Shown: piece after piece, positions 1 to 5,515 of the stretch
How the letters are laid out: the number at the start of each line of letters is the position of its first letter
How positions within the stretch are numbered: the stretch's first letter is position 1
Assembly (NCBI GenBank): GCA_946490455.1
Contig: CAMLXE010000118.1
Coordinates: 1-6,031, forward strand
DNA length: 6,031 bases
Direction of reading: 5' to 3'
Source of the DNA: an uncultured Desulfovibrio sp.
Lineage (GTDB): Bacteria > Desulfobacterota > Desulfovibrionia > Desulfovibrionales > Desulfovibrionaceae
The notes under the pieces: generated by a model
What the model was told of the DNA's origin: nothing
Seen by the model: only the letters and a program-made list of their open reading frames with translations
The model's database searches: none
Position numbers and translations under genes: made by a program

Positions 1-1
1 C

Positions 2-418
2 GGGGACAGGATTCTCGGCCACGAATTCGGTGCCGATGATTATGTGGTCAAGCCCTTCAATAGGCGCGAACTGCTTCTGCGCATCAGAGCCATTCTGCGC
101 CGCCAGAATGCCGCCACGGAAGGCAGCCCGGTCCTGACGCGCCATGGCGTCAACGTCAATGCCACGGCTCACCGCGTCAGCGTACTCGGGCAGGAAGTCG
201 ATCTCACGGCCACCGAATTTCGTCTTCTGGAAGACCTGCTGCGGAATGCGGGCCGTGTCCGCACCCGTGAAGAACTGCTGGCCTCGGTCTGGGGGTATCA
301 GTTTGAAGGGTATGCCCGCACGGTGGATACGCATATCAGACGTCTGCGCAACAAGCTGGGCGAAGCCGCAGAAATCATCGAAACGGTGCGCGGTGTGGGT
401 TACCGCTGCAAGGAGTAA
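2..418 (+). CDS. phoB: PhoB-type response regulator, C-terminal part (5' end outside window)
   Basis: This is a partial OmpR/PhoB-family response regulator; 138 residues are visible and the reading frame is already open at position 2. The first ~35 residues are the end of the receiver domain: GADDYVVKPF contains the conserved lysine of the KPF switch motif, followed by the alpha-5 helix (ELLLRIRAILRR). A linker leads to a winged-helix DNA-binding domain (roughly visible residues 45-137) with the hallmarks LTATEFRLLEDL, RVRTREELL, the recognition-helix region RTVDTHIRRLRNKL and the terminal hairpin VRGVGYR. The phospho-acceptor aspartate lies upstream of the window. A GTG at 44 is inside the receiver domain and is not a real start. 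The family binds direct-repeat operators when phosphorylated. Assignment to phosphate control comes from the adjacent phoR, pstB and phoU genes; the family call itself is very secure. Confidence 0.93.
   Translation, partial: GDRILGHEFGADDYVVKPFNRRELLLRIRAILRRQNAATEGSPVLTRHGVNVNATAHRVSVLGQEVDLTATEFRLLEDLLRNAGRVRTREELLASVWGYQFEGYARTVDTHIRRLRNKLGEAAEIIETVRGVGYRCKE
410..415 (+). promoter_or_regulatory. Ribosome binding site of phoR
   Basis: AAGGAG lies inside the last codons of phoB, 4 nt before the phoR ATG at 420. Because the site is embedded in the upstream coding region and the phoB stop is 1 nt from the phoR start, translation of the two genes is probably coupled. The site decides the phoR start against the longer in-frame opening that overlaps phoB. 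Confidence 0.85.
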
Positions 419-419
419 C

Positions 420-2210
420 ATGAACAACTCATCTTTCCGGTTTCGCCTGTTCTTCTGCTTTCTTGCCGTTGTGGTGGTCTCCCTGGTTCTTCCGGGGCTC
501 TATGTCCGCCACCAGATCAAGAAAGAAGGCATCGACGAAACCATTCACGCCGCCGAACGGGAAGCCAGTCTTGCCGTTCTGCTGCTCAGGGAAGCTGCGG
601 ACAGCGAAAGTCTGCCCCGCGTTCTCAGGGATATTGAAAACAGGCTTGCCCTGCGTGTCACCTTTATCGAGACTTCGGGCAAGGTTCTTGCCGAATCCAG
701 CGAGCAGCACACCGACGCCTCATCAATGGATAACCATGCCGACAGAATGGAAATCATTGATGCGGCCCGCTCCGGAGTCGGGGTCAGCATCCGGCACAGC
801 AACACGCTGGATGCGGATCTCGTCTATGTGGCGGTGCCCTTCCCGGCCACCGGCGACATCCCTTCCGGGTTCATCCGGGTGGCAGCGCCCCTTGACCGGG
901 TTGAAGCCCGCATTGCGGCATCCGAAGGACAATGGCTCTGCATCATCGGTCTGGCGCTCATTCTGGCGCTCATTCTTTCCTATACCCTCTCCTTCCGGCT
1001 GGAACGCTCCCTCAAGGAAATGATCCGCGTCGTGGAAGGTATTGCCACAGATCCGGACGGACGCATTCAGGGCCGCAGACGGCTGCACGTCCTTCCCGGC
1101 AAGGAATTTCGGCGTCTGGCCAGAGCCGTCAACGACATGGCCGACCGGACCGAAGATCACCTGAGAACCATTGCCGAACACAAGGCCCAGCTCAAGACCA
1201 TTCTCGACAGCATGGACGAAGGCGTCCTTGTGGTGGGCGCCAACGGACGCATCCGGCTGGTCAACCCGGCGCTGACCAGACTCTTCCCCCTGACCGCAGA
1301 AGGTGAAGGCAAGCTGCCCGTGGAAGTCATCCCGGTTGCCGAAATTCAGCAGGCTCTGGACAGGCTGCTGGCCCTGCCCCAGCAGGATGAGTCCCAGCTT
1401 GTGGCCCTTGAGGTGGAACCGAAACCGGAAACCGTCCTCAGCGTGCACCTGATCCGTCCGCGGGAGGCCGCTCACGACGTCATGGCCGTGGCCGTCTTCC
1501 ACGATATCAGCGAGATGGCCCGCCTCATGCGCGTCCGCAAGGAATTTGTGGCCAACGTTTCCCATGAGCTGCGCACACCCCTCACAGCCATTGTGGGCTA
1601 TGCGGAAACGCTCAAGGACATGCCTCCGGAAAGTGCCGAGGACAGCGGACGATTCATTGAAATCATTCTGAAAAATGCCAGACATATGGCAACCATGGTG
1701 GAAGACCTGCTCAGTCTTTCCCGGATTGAAAGCGGTGCCGTCCCCATGCACCCTCTGCCGCTCAGGGCGGAAACCATTCTGGCCGATGTTGCCACGGCAT
1801 GCAGTCCCCTGACGGCAGCCCGCGGGCAGCACCTTGCCCTCCAGATAGAACCCGGCCTGACCATCATGGCAGATGCCCACTTTGTTTCGCAGGTCTTCCG
1901 GAATCTTGTGGAGAATGCCTGCCGCTATGCCCCGGAAAACACGACCATCGTCATTTCCGGCAAGGCAGACGCCGACAACATGGGTCTCTTTACCGTTCGT
2001 GACGAGGGCCCCGGCATTCCCAAACCGGACCTGACCCGCGTCTTTGAACGCTTCTACCGGGTTGAAAAACACCGCAGCAGTCCCGCCTCCACCGGACTGG
2101 GACTTGCCATCTGCAAACATATCGTCGAACGCCACGGTGGTGTCATATGGGCCGAAGAAGGTCCTGGCGGTATTTTCTGCTTCACCATACCTCTGGCCAA
2201 AGAAGCCTGA
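420..2210 (+). CDS. phoR: PhoR-type sensor histidine kinase
   Basis: A 596-residue inner-membrane sensor kinase. In order: transmembrane segment 1 (about 8-28); an extracytoplasmic domain (about 29-168) whose pattern (VTFIETSGKVLAESS, a D-N-H segment, later VYVAVPF) resembles the PDC/Cache-like domain of Gram-positive PhoR; transmembrane segment 2 (about 171-192); HAMP linker (about 193-250); a PAS domain (about 255-365, beginning LDSMDEGVLVVGANGRI); HisKA with the H-box VSHELRTPLTA (phospho-acceptor His382); and a HATPase_c domain with N-box LVENACRYAP (Asn499), G1 box DEGPGIP (from Asp528), F box FERFYR and G2 box TGLGLAI (558-564). All catalytic motifs are intact. It should autophosphorylate at low phosphate and pass the phosphate to PhoB. 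It starts 2 nt after the phoB stop, so they form one operon. The phosphate specificity is inferred from neighbours pstB and phoU; the kinase assignment is direct. It differs from E. coli PhoR, which lacks a large periplasmic domain. Confidence 0.93.
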   Translation: MNNSSFRFRLFFCFLAVVVVSLVLPGLYVRHQIKKEGIDETIHAAEREASLAVLLLREAADSESLPRVLRDIENRLALRVTFIETSGKVLAESSEQHTDASSMDNHADRMEIIDAARSGVGVSIRHSNTLDADLVYVAVPFPATGDIPSGFIRVAAPLDRVEARIAASEGQWLCIIGLALILALILSYTLSFRLERSLKEMIRVVEGIATDPDGRIQGRRRLHVLPGKEFRRLARAVNDMADRTEDHLRTIAEHKAQLKTILDSMDEGVLVVGANGRIRLVNPALTRLFPLTAEGEGKLPVEVIPVAEIQQALDRLLALPQQDESQLVALEVEPKPETVLSVHLIRPREAAHDVMAVAVFHDISEMARLMRVRKEFVANVSHELRTPLTAIVGYAETLKDMPPESAEDSGRFIEIILKNARHMATMVEDLLSLSRIESGAVPMHPLPLRAETILADVATACSPLTAARGQHLALQIEPGLTIMADAHFVSQVFRNLVENACRYAPENTTIVISGKADADNMGLFTVRDEGPGIPKPDLTRVFERFYRVEKHRSSPASTGLGLAICKHIVERHGGVIWAEEGPGGIFCFTIPLAKEA

Positions 2211-2217
2211 TTTTCAT

Positions 2218-2222
2218 GGAGA
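2218..2222 (+). promoter_or_regulatory. Ribosome binding site of pstB
   Basis: GGAGA sits 6 nt (counted from the last G of GGAG) before the ATG at 2228. An alternative in-frame ATG at 2216 overlaps this site and has no Shine-Dalgarno of its own, so the start at 2228 is preferred. Confidence 0.75.
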
Positions 2223-2227
2223 ATCCC

Positions 2228-3052
2228 ATGTCACAAGCCATAGCTTCCATTCAGATGCCCCATATGGAGACGCCCGGCACCACGGCGAGCGAAGATTCCT
2301 CCATCAAGATGAGCGCCCAGCACGTCAACTTCTTCTACGGAAACACGCAGGCGCTCCATGACATCAACCTGTCCTTCCCGGAAAAGCGCGTCACCGCCCT
2401 CATCGGACCTTCCGGCTGCGGCAAGAGTACCTTCCTGCGCTGCCTCAACCGCATGAACGACCTGATTCCCGGAACCAGAACCGAAGGCCTCATTGATCTG
2501 GACGGGGAAGACATCAACGCGCCTGGCTTCGATATCGTCAATCTTCGCCGCCGCGTCGGCATGGTCTTCCAGAAGCCCACGCCCTTCCCCAAGAGCATCT
2601 TTGAAAACGTGGCCTACGGCCTGCGGGTGAACGGGGAACGCAACGAATCGTTCATTGCGGACAAGGTGGAAGAAAGCCTGCGCCGGGCCGCCATCTTTGA
2701 TGAGGTCAAGGACCGCCTGAACGCCTCCGCCCTCGGTCTCTCCGGCGGGCAGCAGCAGCGTCTGTGCATTGCCCGCGCCCTCGCCGTGGAACCGGAAGTG
2801 CTGCTCATGGACGAACCCGCCAGCGCCCTTGACCCCATCGCCACGCAGCGCATCGAAGAAGGCATTCACGAACTGAAGTCCCAGCTCAGCATTGTCATCG
2901 TCACCCACAACATGCAGCAGGCAGCCCGCGTATCCGACAGGACGGCCTTCTTCTACATGGGCCATCTCATTGAATGCGATGACACGGAAAAGATCTTCAC
3001 CCGCCCCTCTCTCAAGCAGACGGAAGATTATATTACAGGCCGTTTCGGCTAG
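2228..3052 (+). CDS. pstB: Phosphate ABC transporter ATP-binding protein PstB
   Basis: A 274-residue ABC ATPase that powers high-affinity phosphate import through the PstSCAB complex on the inner face of the membrane. Visible motifs: Walker A GPSGCGKST (60-68), Q-loop VFQKPTPFP (Gln115) typical of PstB, signature LSGGQQQR (171-178), Walker B LLMDEPASALDP (192-203; Asp195, Glu196) and H-loop THNMQQA (His227). The C-terminus KQTEDYITGRFG is nearly identical to the PstB family end. The N-terminus carries about 25-30 extra, poorly conserved residues compared with E. coli PstB, so a shorter product from a downstream Met is conceivable, but the ribosome site supports 2228. It lies 17 bp after phoR, surely cotranscribed. 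The permease and binding-protein genes do not accompany it in this window; they presumably lie upstream of phoB or elsewhere. Confidence 0.96.
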   Translation: MSQAIASIQMPHMETPGTTASEDSSIKMSAQHVNFFYGNTQALHDINLSFPEKRVTALIGPSGCGKSTFLRCLNRMNDLIPGTRTEGLIDLDGEDINAPGFDIVNLRRRVGMVFQKPTPFPKSIFENVAYGLRVNGERNESFIADKVEESLRRAAIFDEVKDRLNASALGLSGGQQQRLCIARALAVEPEVLLMDEPASALDPIATQRIEEGIHELKSQLSIVIVTHNMQQAARVSDRTAFFYMGHLIECDDTEKIFTRPSLKQTEDYITGRFG

Positions 3053-3071
3053 GCCGGATGCCACCATGGCT

Positions 3072-3109
3072 GCCGCCGCTTCTTCCGGATTCGGGCCTGA
3101 AGCGGCGGC
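3072..3109 (+). other. Strong RNA hairpin in the pstB-phoU spacer
   Basis: A perfect 11-bp inverted repeat: GCCGCCGCTTC (3072-3082) pairs with GAAGCGGCGGC (3099-3109) around a 16-nt loop. No T-run follows, so it is not a standard intrinsic terminator. Loop bases 3085-3093 (CCGGATTCG) are also a perfect complement of 3146-3154 (CGAATCCGG), only 10 nt upstream of the phoU ribosome site, which would make an H-type pseudoknot possible. Plausible roles are mRNA processing or stability, attenuation, or setting the PstB:PhoU ratio. The complementarity is seen directly; the role is inference. Confidence 0.5.
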
Positions 3110-3164
3110 CGGCGTTCGTGCGCGGCGCACGCTCTCAACCTCAATCGAATCCGGCAGCAAAGAC

Positions 3165-3170
3165 AAGGAG
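3165..3170 (+). promoter_or_regulatory. Ribosome binding site of phoU
   Basis: AAGGAG sits 6 nt before the ATG at 3177. It favours this start over an in-frame ATG at 3066, which would add a 37-residue alanine-rich leader and has only a weak AGG about 12 nt upstream. Confidence 0.85.
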
Positions 3171-3176
3171 TCTCCC

Positions 3177-3842
3177 ATGCCTCAGCAGGAAAACTATATT
3201 CATCAGCTTATCGACAACTTGCGGACCAAACTTCTGACCATGGGAACAAGGGCCCAGCAGGCTCTGGACGATGCCTGTCAGTCCGTTCTGACCCGCGATC
3301 TCGCCCGTGCCACCTCGGTCATGGACGGTGACGTCGATATCGACAATCTTGAAAACGAAATTGATGCCGCCTCCCTGAACATTCTTGCCCGCACCCAGCC
3401 CGTGGCCAGAGACCTGCGCTTCATCATGACCGCCGTACGCATGGTTGTGGATCTCGAACGCATTGGCGATGAGGCGGTCGTCGTGGCAGAACGGGTCATG
3501 CTGGCAGAAAATCCGGTCCCCGAAAGCATCTGCAAGGATCTCTCCCGGTTCATGGAACGTTCCCGCCTCATGCTCGGCAACGCCCTGATGGCCTTCAGAG
3601 ACGGCAACGCCCATCTGGCCCTCTCTGTCCGACACTATGATGACGAAACCGCCCAGCTCATGGTTTCCATCTACAACCGGCTCATGGAGGATGTCCGGGA
3701 CCAGCATATCGATCCCTGGGATTCCATGCACATCATCCTCATTACCCGTGCGCTGGACCGCATATGCCGGCGTGCGGAAAACATTGCCGAACATACCTAC
3801 TTCATGCTTGAAGGCATCAGCCTGAAGCATAACCGCGCCTGA
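3177..3842 (+). CDS. phoU: Phosphate signalling regulator PhoU
   Basis: A 221-residue all-helical protein, close to the usual PhoU length, made of two repeated three-helix PhoU domains (about 10-105 and 115-215). Family signatures are LARTQPVARDLRFI (70-83), the first metal-binding motif DLERIGDEA (92-100, with the E-xxx-D pair Glu94/Asp98) and its repeat ALDRICRRAENIAE (192-205). PhoU is a cytoplasmic adaptor that mediates inhibition of PhoR when phosphate is plentiful and restrains Pst uptake. In the second repeat the residue expected to be the closing Asp of E/D-xxx-D is Arg198, so that metal cluster may be absent or altered. It is separated from pstB by 124 bp with strong potential RNA structure, so its expression may be partly uncoupled from pstB. 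It is the last gene of the block; the next gene is convergent. Confidence 0.95.
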   Translation: MPQQENYIHQLIDNLRTKLLTMGTRAQQALDDACQSVLTRDLARATSVMDGDVDIDNLENEIDAASLNILARTQPVARDLRFIMTAVRMVVDLERIGDEAVVVAERVMLAENPVPESICKDLSRFMERSRLMLGNALMAFRDGNAHLALSVRHYDDETAQLMVSIYNRLMEDVRDQHIDPWDSMHIILITRALDRICRRAENIAEHTYFMLEGISLKHNRA

Positions 3843-3856
3843 AAACGCCTGTCCTC

Positions 3857-3937
3857 CGAGGTCGCCGGCCAGACTGGCGGCCTCGCCTCTCCCCATCCTT
3901 TCTCCATTCTTCCGGTCCCCTTCTCCGAAAGGGGCCG
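3857..3937 (+). terminator. Two tandem hairpins after phoU, possible terminator region
   Basis: The first stem, 3857-3866 with 3876-3885 (CGAGGTCGCC / GGCGGCCTCG, 9-nt loop), has 10 pairs including one G-U wobble. It begins 14 nt after the phoU stop. The second, 3913-3922 with 3929-3937, has 9 pairs with one bulged T. Neither is followed by a clear T-run, only pyrimidine-rich sequence, so they are weak intrinsic terminators at best. They may act as 3'-end stabilisers or with Rho. The position just after the last gene of the operon supports a 3'-end role. Confidence 0.4.
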
Positions 3938-3985
3938 CTTCTGCCCAGCTTTCTCCTCGCTGCGATCTTCTGCGCCTTTGCAGAC

Positions 3986-4016
3986 AAAAAAAGGCGTTCC
4001 GGATTTCCGGAACGCC
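3986..4016 (-). terminator. Rho-independent terminator of rubrerythrin
   Basis: Read on the minus strand, a perfect 10-bp stem (GGCGTTCCGG / CCGGAACGCC on the + strand, 3993-4002 and 4007-4016) with a 4-nt loop is followed directly by seven T residues (3992-3986). It begins 34 nt after the rubrerythrin stop codon. It is a textbook intrinsic terminator, oriented for the minus-strand gene. On the + strand no T-run follows, so it is not the normal terminator of the phoU transcript, although it may block read-through. Confidence 0.9.
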
Positions 4017-4050
4017 CTTACGAAGACCAGTCAGACTGGTCGTGACGTCC

Positions 4051-4545
4051 TTATTCAGCCTTCACAAAGGAAGCACCGTCGGCGCCACACACAGGACACT
4101 TGCCGGTATAGGGGCCTTCGTGCGTATAGCCGCAGATGGGGCAGATGTAGTAGTCAACTTCGGGCATGGCAGCAGGATTTTCCAGAGCCTTGGCGTACAG
4201 GTTGGCATGCACTTCTTCAACCTTGTTCACCATTTCAAAATAGCGGGCAATGGCGTTGCGGCCTTCGGCCTTCGCATCTTCGATCATTTCGGGATACATC
4301 TTGGTGAATTCATAGGTTTCACCTTCAAGAGCAGCCTTCAGGTTGGCAGCGGTGTCACCAATCTTGGCGGCATTGCGCAGATGGGCATGGGCATGGATGG
4401 TTTCGGCGGCAGCAGCAGCACGGAACAGCTTGGCAGCCTGATGCAGACCTTCCTTGTCGGCCTGAGCGGCAAAGGCGAGGTACTTGCGGTTGGCCTGAGA
4501 TTCTCCGGCAAAGGCATCCATCAGATTCTTCTCGGTATTGCTCAT
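4051..4545 (-). CDS. rbr: Rubrerythrin
   Basis: A 164-residue cytoplasmic non-haem iron protein that reduces hydrogen peroxide in anaerobes, taking electrons through a rubredoxin-type centre. The N-terminal four-helix ferritin-like domain (about 1-125) carries the di-iron ligand motifs: Glu15 in AFAGESQA, E-xx-H at 48-51 (ETIH), E-xx-E at 76-79 (ETYE) and E-xx-H at 110-113 (EEVH). The C-terminal rubredoxin-like knuckle has CPIC (135-138) and CPVC (150-153), which bind one Fe(SCys)4. It is somewhat shorter than the classical ~190-residue D. vulgaris rubrerythrin, like the compact paralogues of the family. The ATG at 4545 is chosen because it has GAGG 8 nt upstream and begins the conserved MSNTEKNLMDAF. 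The upstream TTG at 4605 would add a 20-residue tail with no family support. It is monocistronic: convergent to phoU, divergent from yigZ, with its own terminator. Confidence 0.95.
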   Translation of the reverse strand: MSNTEKNLMDAFAGESQANRKYLAFAAQADKEGLHQAAKLFRAAAAAETIHAHAHLRNAAKIGDTAANLKAALEGETYEFTKMYPEMIEDAKAEGRNAIARYFEMVNKVEEVHANLYAKALENPAAMPEVDYYICPICGYTHEGPYTGKCPVCGADGASFVKAE

Positions 4546-4553
4546 GATCTTTT

Positions 4554-4557
4554 CCTC
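4554..4557 (-). promoter_or_regulatory. Ribosome binding site of rubrerythrin
   Basis: GAGG on the minus strand, followed by AAAAGATC and then the ATG at 4545 (8-nt spacing). It decides the start in favour of the 164-residue product. Confidence 0.75.
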
Positions 4558-4619
4558 TTTGGTTATGTATTTCGGGTTGCGTTCAGAAACGATTTCCGTA
4601 TTCAATCAGGAACGTTTCC

Positions 4620-4648
4620 TATTTAATCAAAAACAGACTGCCTGTAAA
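4620..4648 (-). promoter_or_regulatory. Candidate sigma-70 promoter of rubrerythrin
   Basis: On the minus strand TTTACA (4648-4643, 5 of 6 to the -35 consensus) is followed after 16 nt by TTAAAT (4626-4621, 4 of 6 to the -10), or after 17 nt by TAAATA. The predicted start is near 4613, giving an untranslated leader of about 68 nt. An imperfect palindrome, AGGAA-ACG-TTCCT on the minus strand (4620-4608), overlaps the -10 edge and predicted start, where an operator could lie. This is motif reading only. Confidence 0.45.
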
Positions 4649-4805
4649 GCAAAATCTTTATCTGAGGAGACTTTTTTGTGGTACAGCATATTTATTTTTC
4701 AATTTCAATATATTATAAAATTACTCTGCAAGAATCTGTCCCCTTGCCGCCCAGAAACGGACAAAATCTTTCCTGCACGTCTTTGCCTGCCCCTCCGCTT
4801 CGGGC

Positions 4806-4835
4806 TTGACCCTCCAGCCGGCAGAACGCTACACT
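4806..4835 (+). promoter_or_regulatory. Candidate promoter of yigZ
   Basis: TTGACC (4806-4811, 5 of 6 to the -35 consensus), an 18-nt spacer, and TACACT (4830-4835, 4 of 6 to the -10). The expected transcription start is about 4842, only a few bases before the ATG at 4845, which would give a leaderless or nearly leaderless message. This fits the absence of any Shine-Dalgarno in that position. Confidence 0.4.
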
Positions 4836-4844
4836 CGAAAAATC

Positions 4845-5492
4845 ATGTCCACATCCTACCAGATTCCCGACCTTGCCCCGGAAGCGATTCATCGTGAAGA
4901 GGAAGTCATTCGCCGCAGCCGCTTCATCGTTTCGCTCGCGCACACGCCGGACCCGGATACGGCAAAAGCCTTCATTGACCGGATTCGCAGGGAATTTCCC
5001 GACGCCACACATAATTGCTGGGCCTATGCCGCAGGCGCCCCCGGCCAGACCAGTCAGGTCGGCTACAGTGATGACGGCGAACCGCACGGCACAGCCGGAC
5101 GGCCCATGCTCACCATGCTGCTGCATGGCGGCGTGGGTGAACTGTCTGCCGTTGTGACCCGCTATTTCGGCGGTGTCAAGCTGGGGACGGGAGGACTGGT
5201 ACGAGCCTATCAGGGCATGGTCAGGCTGGGTCTCGAAACGCTTCCCACCCGCGAACACATGATTGCGTCCAGACTGGAAGTCATTCTCGACTATCCGCAC
5301 ATCACGCTCTTTCGCCGCCTGTTGCAGGACTACCGGGCCAGTGTGATTGAGGAAAACTTCGGCGTGGACGCCACCTACAGGCTCCTCCTGCCAAGTCAGA
5401 ACATTGAAGCCCTGGAAAAGGCGCTCATGGAACTGACAGAAGGAGCCGTTCTGATATCCCGTCTGGATCAGGAGGACACGGAGACAGCCTGA
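4845..5492 (+). CDS. yigZ: YigZ/IMPACT family protein (UPF0029)
   Basis: A 215-residue cytoplasmic protein of the YigZ/IMPACT family. The N-terminal domain (about 15-130) has the defining motifs ATHNCWAY (54-61), YSDDGEPHGTAGRPML (74-89) and VVTRYFGGVKLGTGGLVRAY (103-122). The C-terminal ferredoxin-like UPF0029 domain (about 140-210) is less conserved but of the expected length. The eukaryotic member IMPACT regulates GCN2 kinase; the molecular role of the bacterial protein is not firmly established, with nucleic-acid or ribosome-related functions proposed. The ATG at 4845 begins a family-like N-terminus; an in-frame TTG at 4806 coincides with a -35-like hexamer and is unlikely. No ribosome site precedes the ATG. 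The stop codon lies inside a hairpin shared with the convergent threonine aldolase gene. Confidence 0.92.
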   Translation: MSTSYQIPDLAPEAIHREEEVIRRSRFIVSLAHTPDPDTAKAFIDRIRREFPDATHNCWAYAAGAPGQTSQVGYSDDGEPHGTAGRPMLTMLLHGGVGELSAVVTRYFGGVKLGTGGLVRAYQGMVRLGLETLPTREHMIASRLEVILDYPHITLFRRLLQDYRASVIEENFGVDATYRLLLPSQNIEALEKALMELTEGAVLISRLDQEDTETA

Positions 5493-5515
5493 CCTGCCGG
5501 GAAGGCAGGTCAGGC
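5487..5515. terminator. Convergent hairpin spanning both stop codons
   Basis: A perfect 12-bp inverted repeat, GCCTGACCTGCC (5487-5498) and GGCAGGTCAGGC (5504-5515), with a 5-nt loop. The yigZ TGA (5490-5492) is in the left arm and the threonine aldolase TGA (5512-5510) is at the mirror position in the right arm. No T-run follows on either strand, so it is not canonical. The stem strength and position between convergent genes suggest a bidirectional 3'-end structure. Confidence 0.65.

Larger units (their letters stand above)
4546..4844. other. Divergent intergenic region with A+T-rich core
   Basis: These 299 bp separate the divergent rubrerythrin and yigZ starts. No convincing gene is visible. 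The half near rubrerythrin (about 4606-4733) is strikingly A+T-rich compared with the rest of the window and holds the candidate rubrerythrin promoter plus a partial Fur/PerR-like 7-1-7 motif at 4704-4718. The half near yigZ (about 4738-4830) returns to G+C-rich sequence and contains the candidate yigZ promoter. Confidence 0.6.

Noticed and set aside
144..419. N-terminal extension of phoR in frame through the end of phoB
   Set aside because: The extra residues would overlap the conserved phoB DNA-binding domain in another frame, and the ATG at 420 has an AAGGAG and is followed by a typical first membrane segment.
723..2135. A 470-codon open frame on the minus strand opposite phoR
   Set aside because: It lies wholly antisense to a kinase with all motifs intact and its translation resembles no family I know; long antisense frames are common in G+C-rich genes with strong third-position bias.
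3066..3176. A 37-residue alanine-rich N-terminal extension of phoU from the in-frame ATG at 3066
   Set aside because: No good ribosome site, no match to the PhoU family start, and the ATG at 3177 has AAGGAG at ideal spacing.
2231..3178. A 315-codon minus-strand frame opposite pstB and the pstB-phoU spacer
   Set aside because: Antisense shadow of a fully conserved pstB; no recognisable domain and no start context of note.
3141..3896. A 251-codon minus-strand frame opposite phoU
   Set aside because: Antisense shadow of phoU with low-complexity, unfamiliar protein sequence.
3986..4016. Intrinsic terminator for the phoU transcript
   Set aside because: The A/T-run is on the wrong side for the plus strand; it serves the rubrerythrin gene.
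4546..4605. A longer rubrerythrin starting at TTG 4605
   Set aside because: The family N-terminus begins at the ATG at 4545, which has a GAGG; the extension is charged, unconserved and starts at a rare codon.
4042..4626. A 194-codon plus-strand frame across rubrerythrin
   Set aside because: Mirror of the rubrerythrin coding sequence with no family resemblance; the terminator orientation supports the minus-strand gene.
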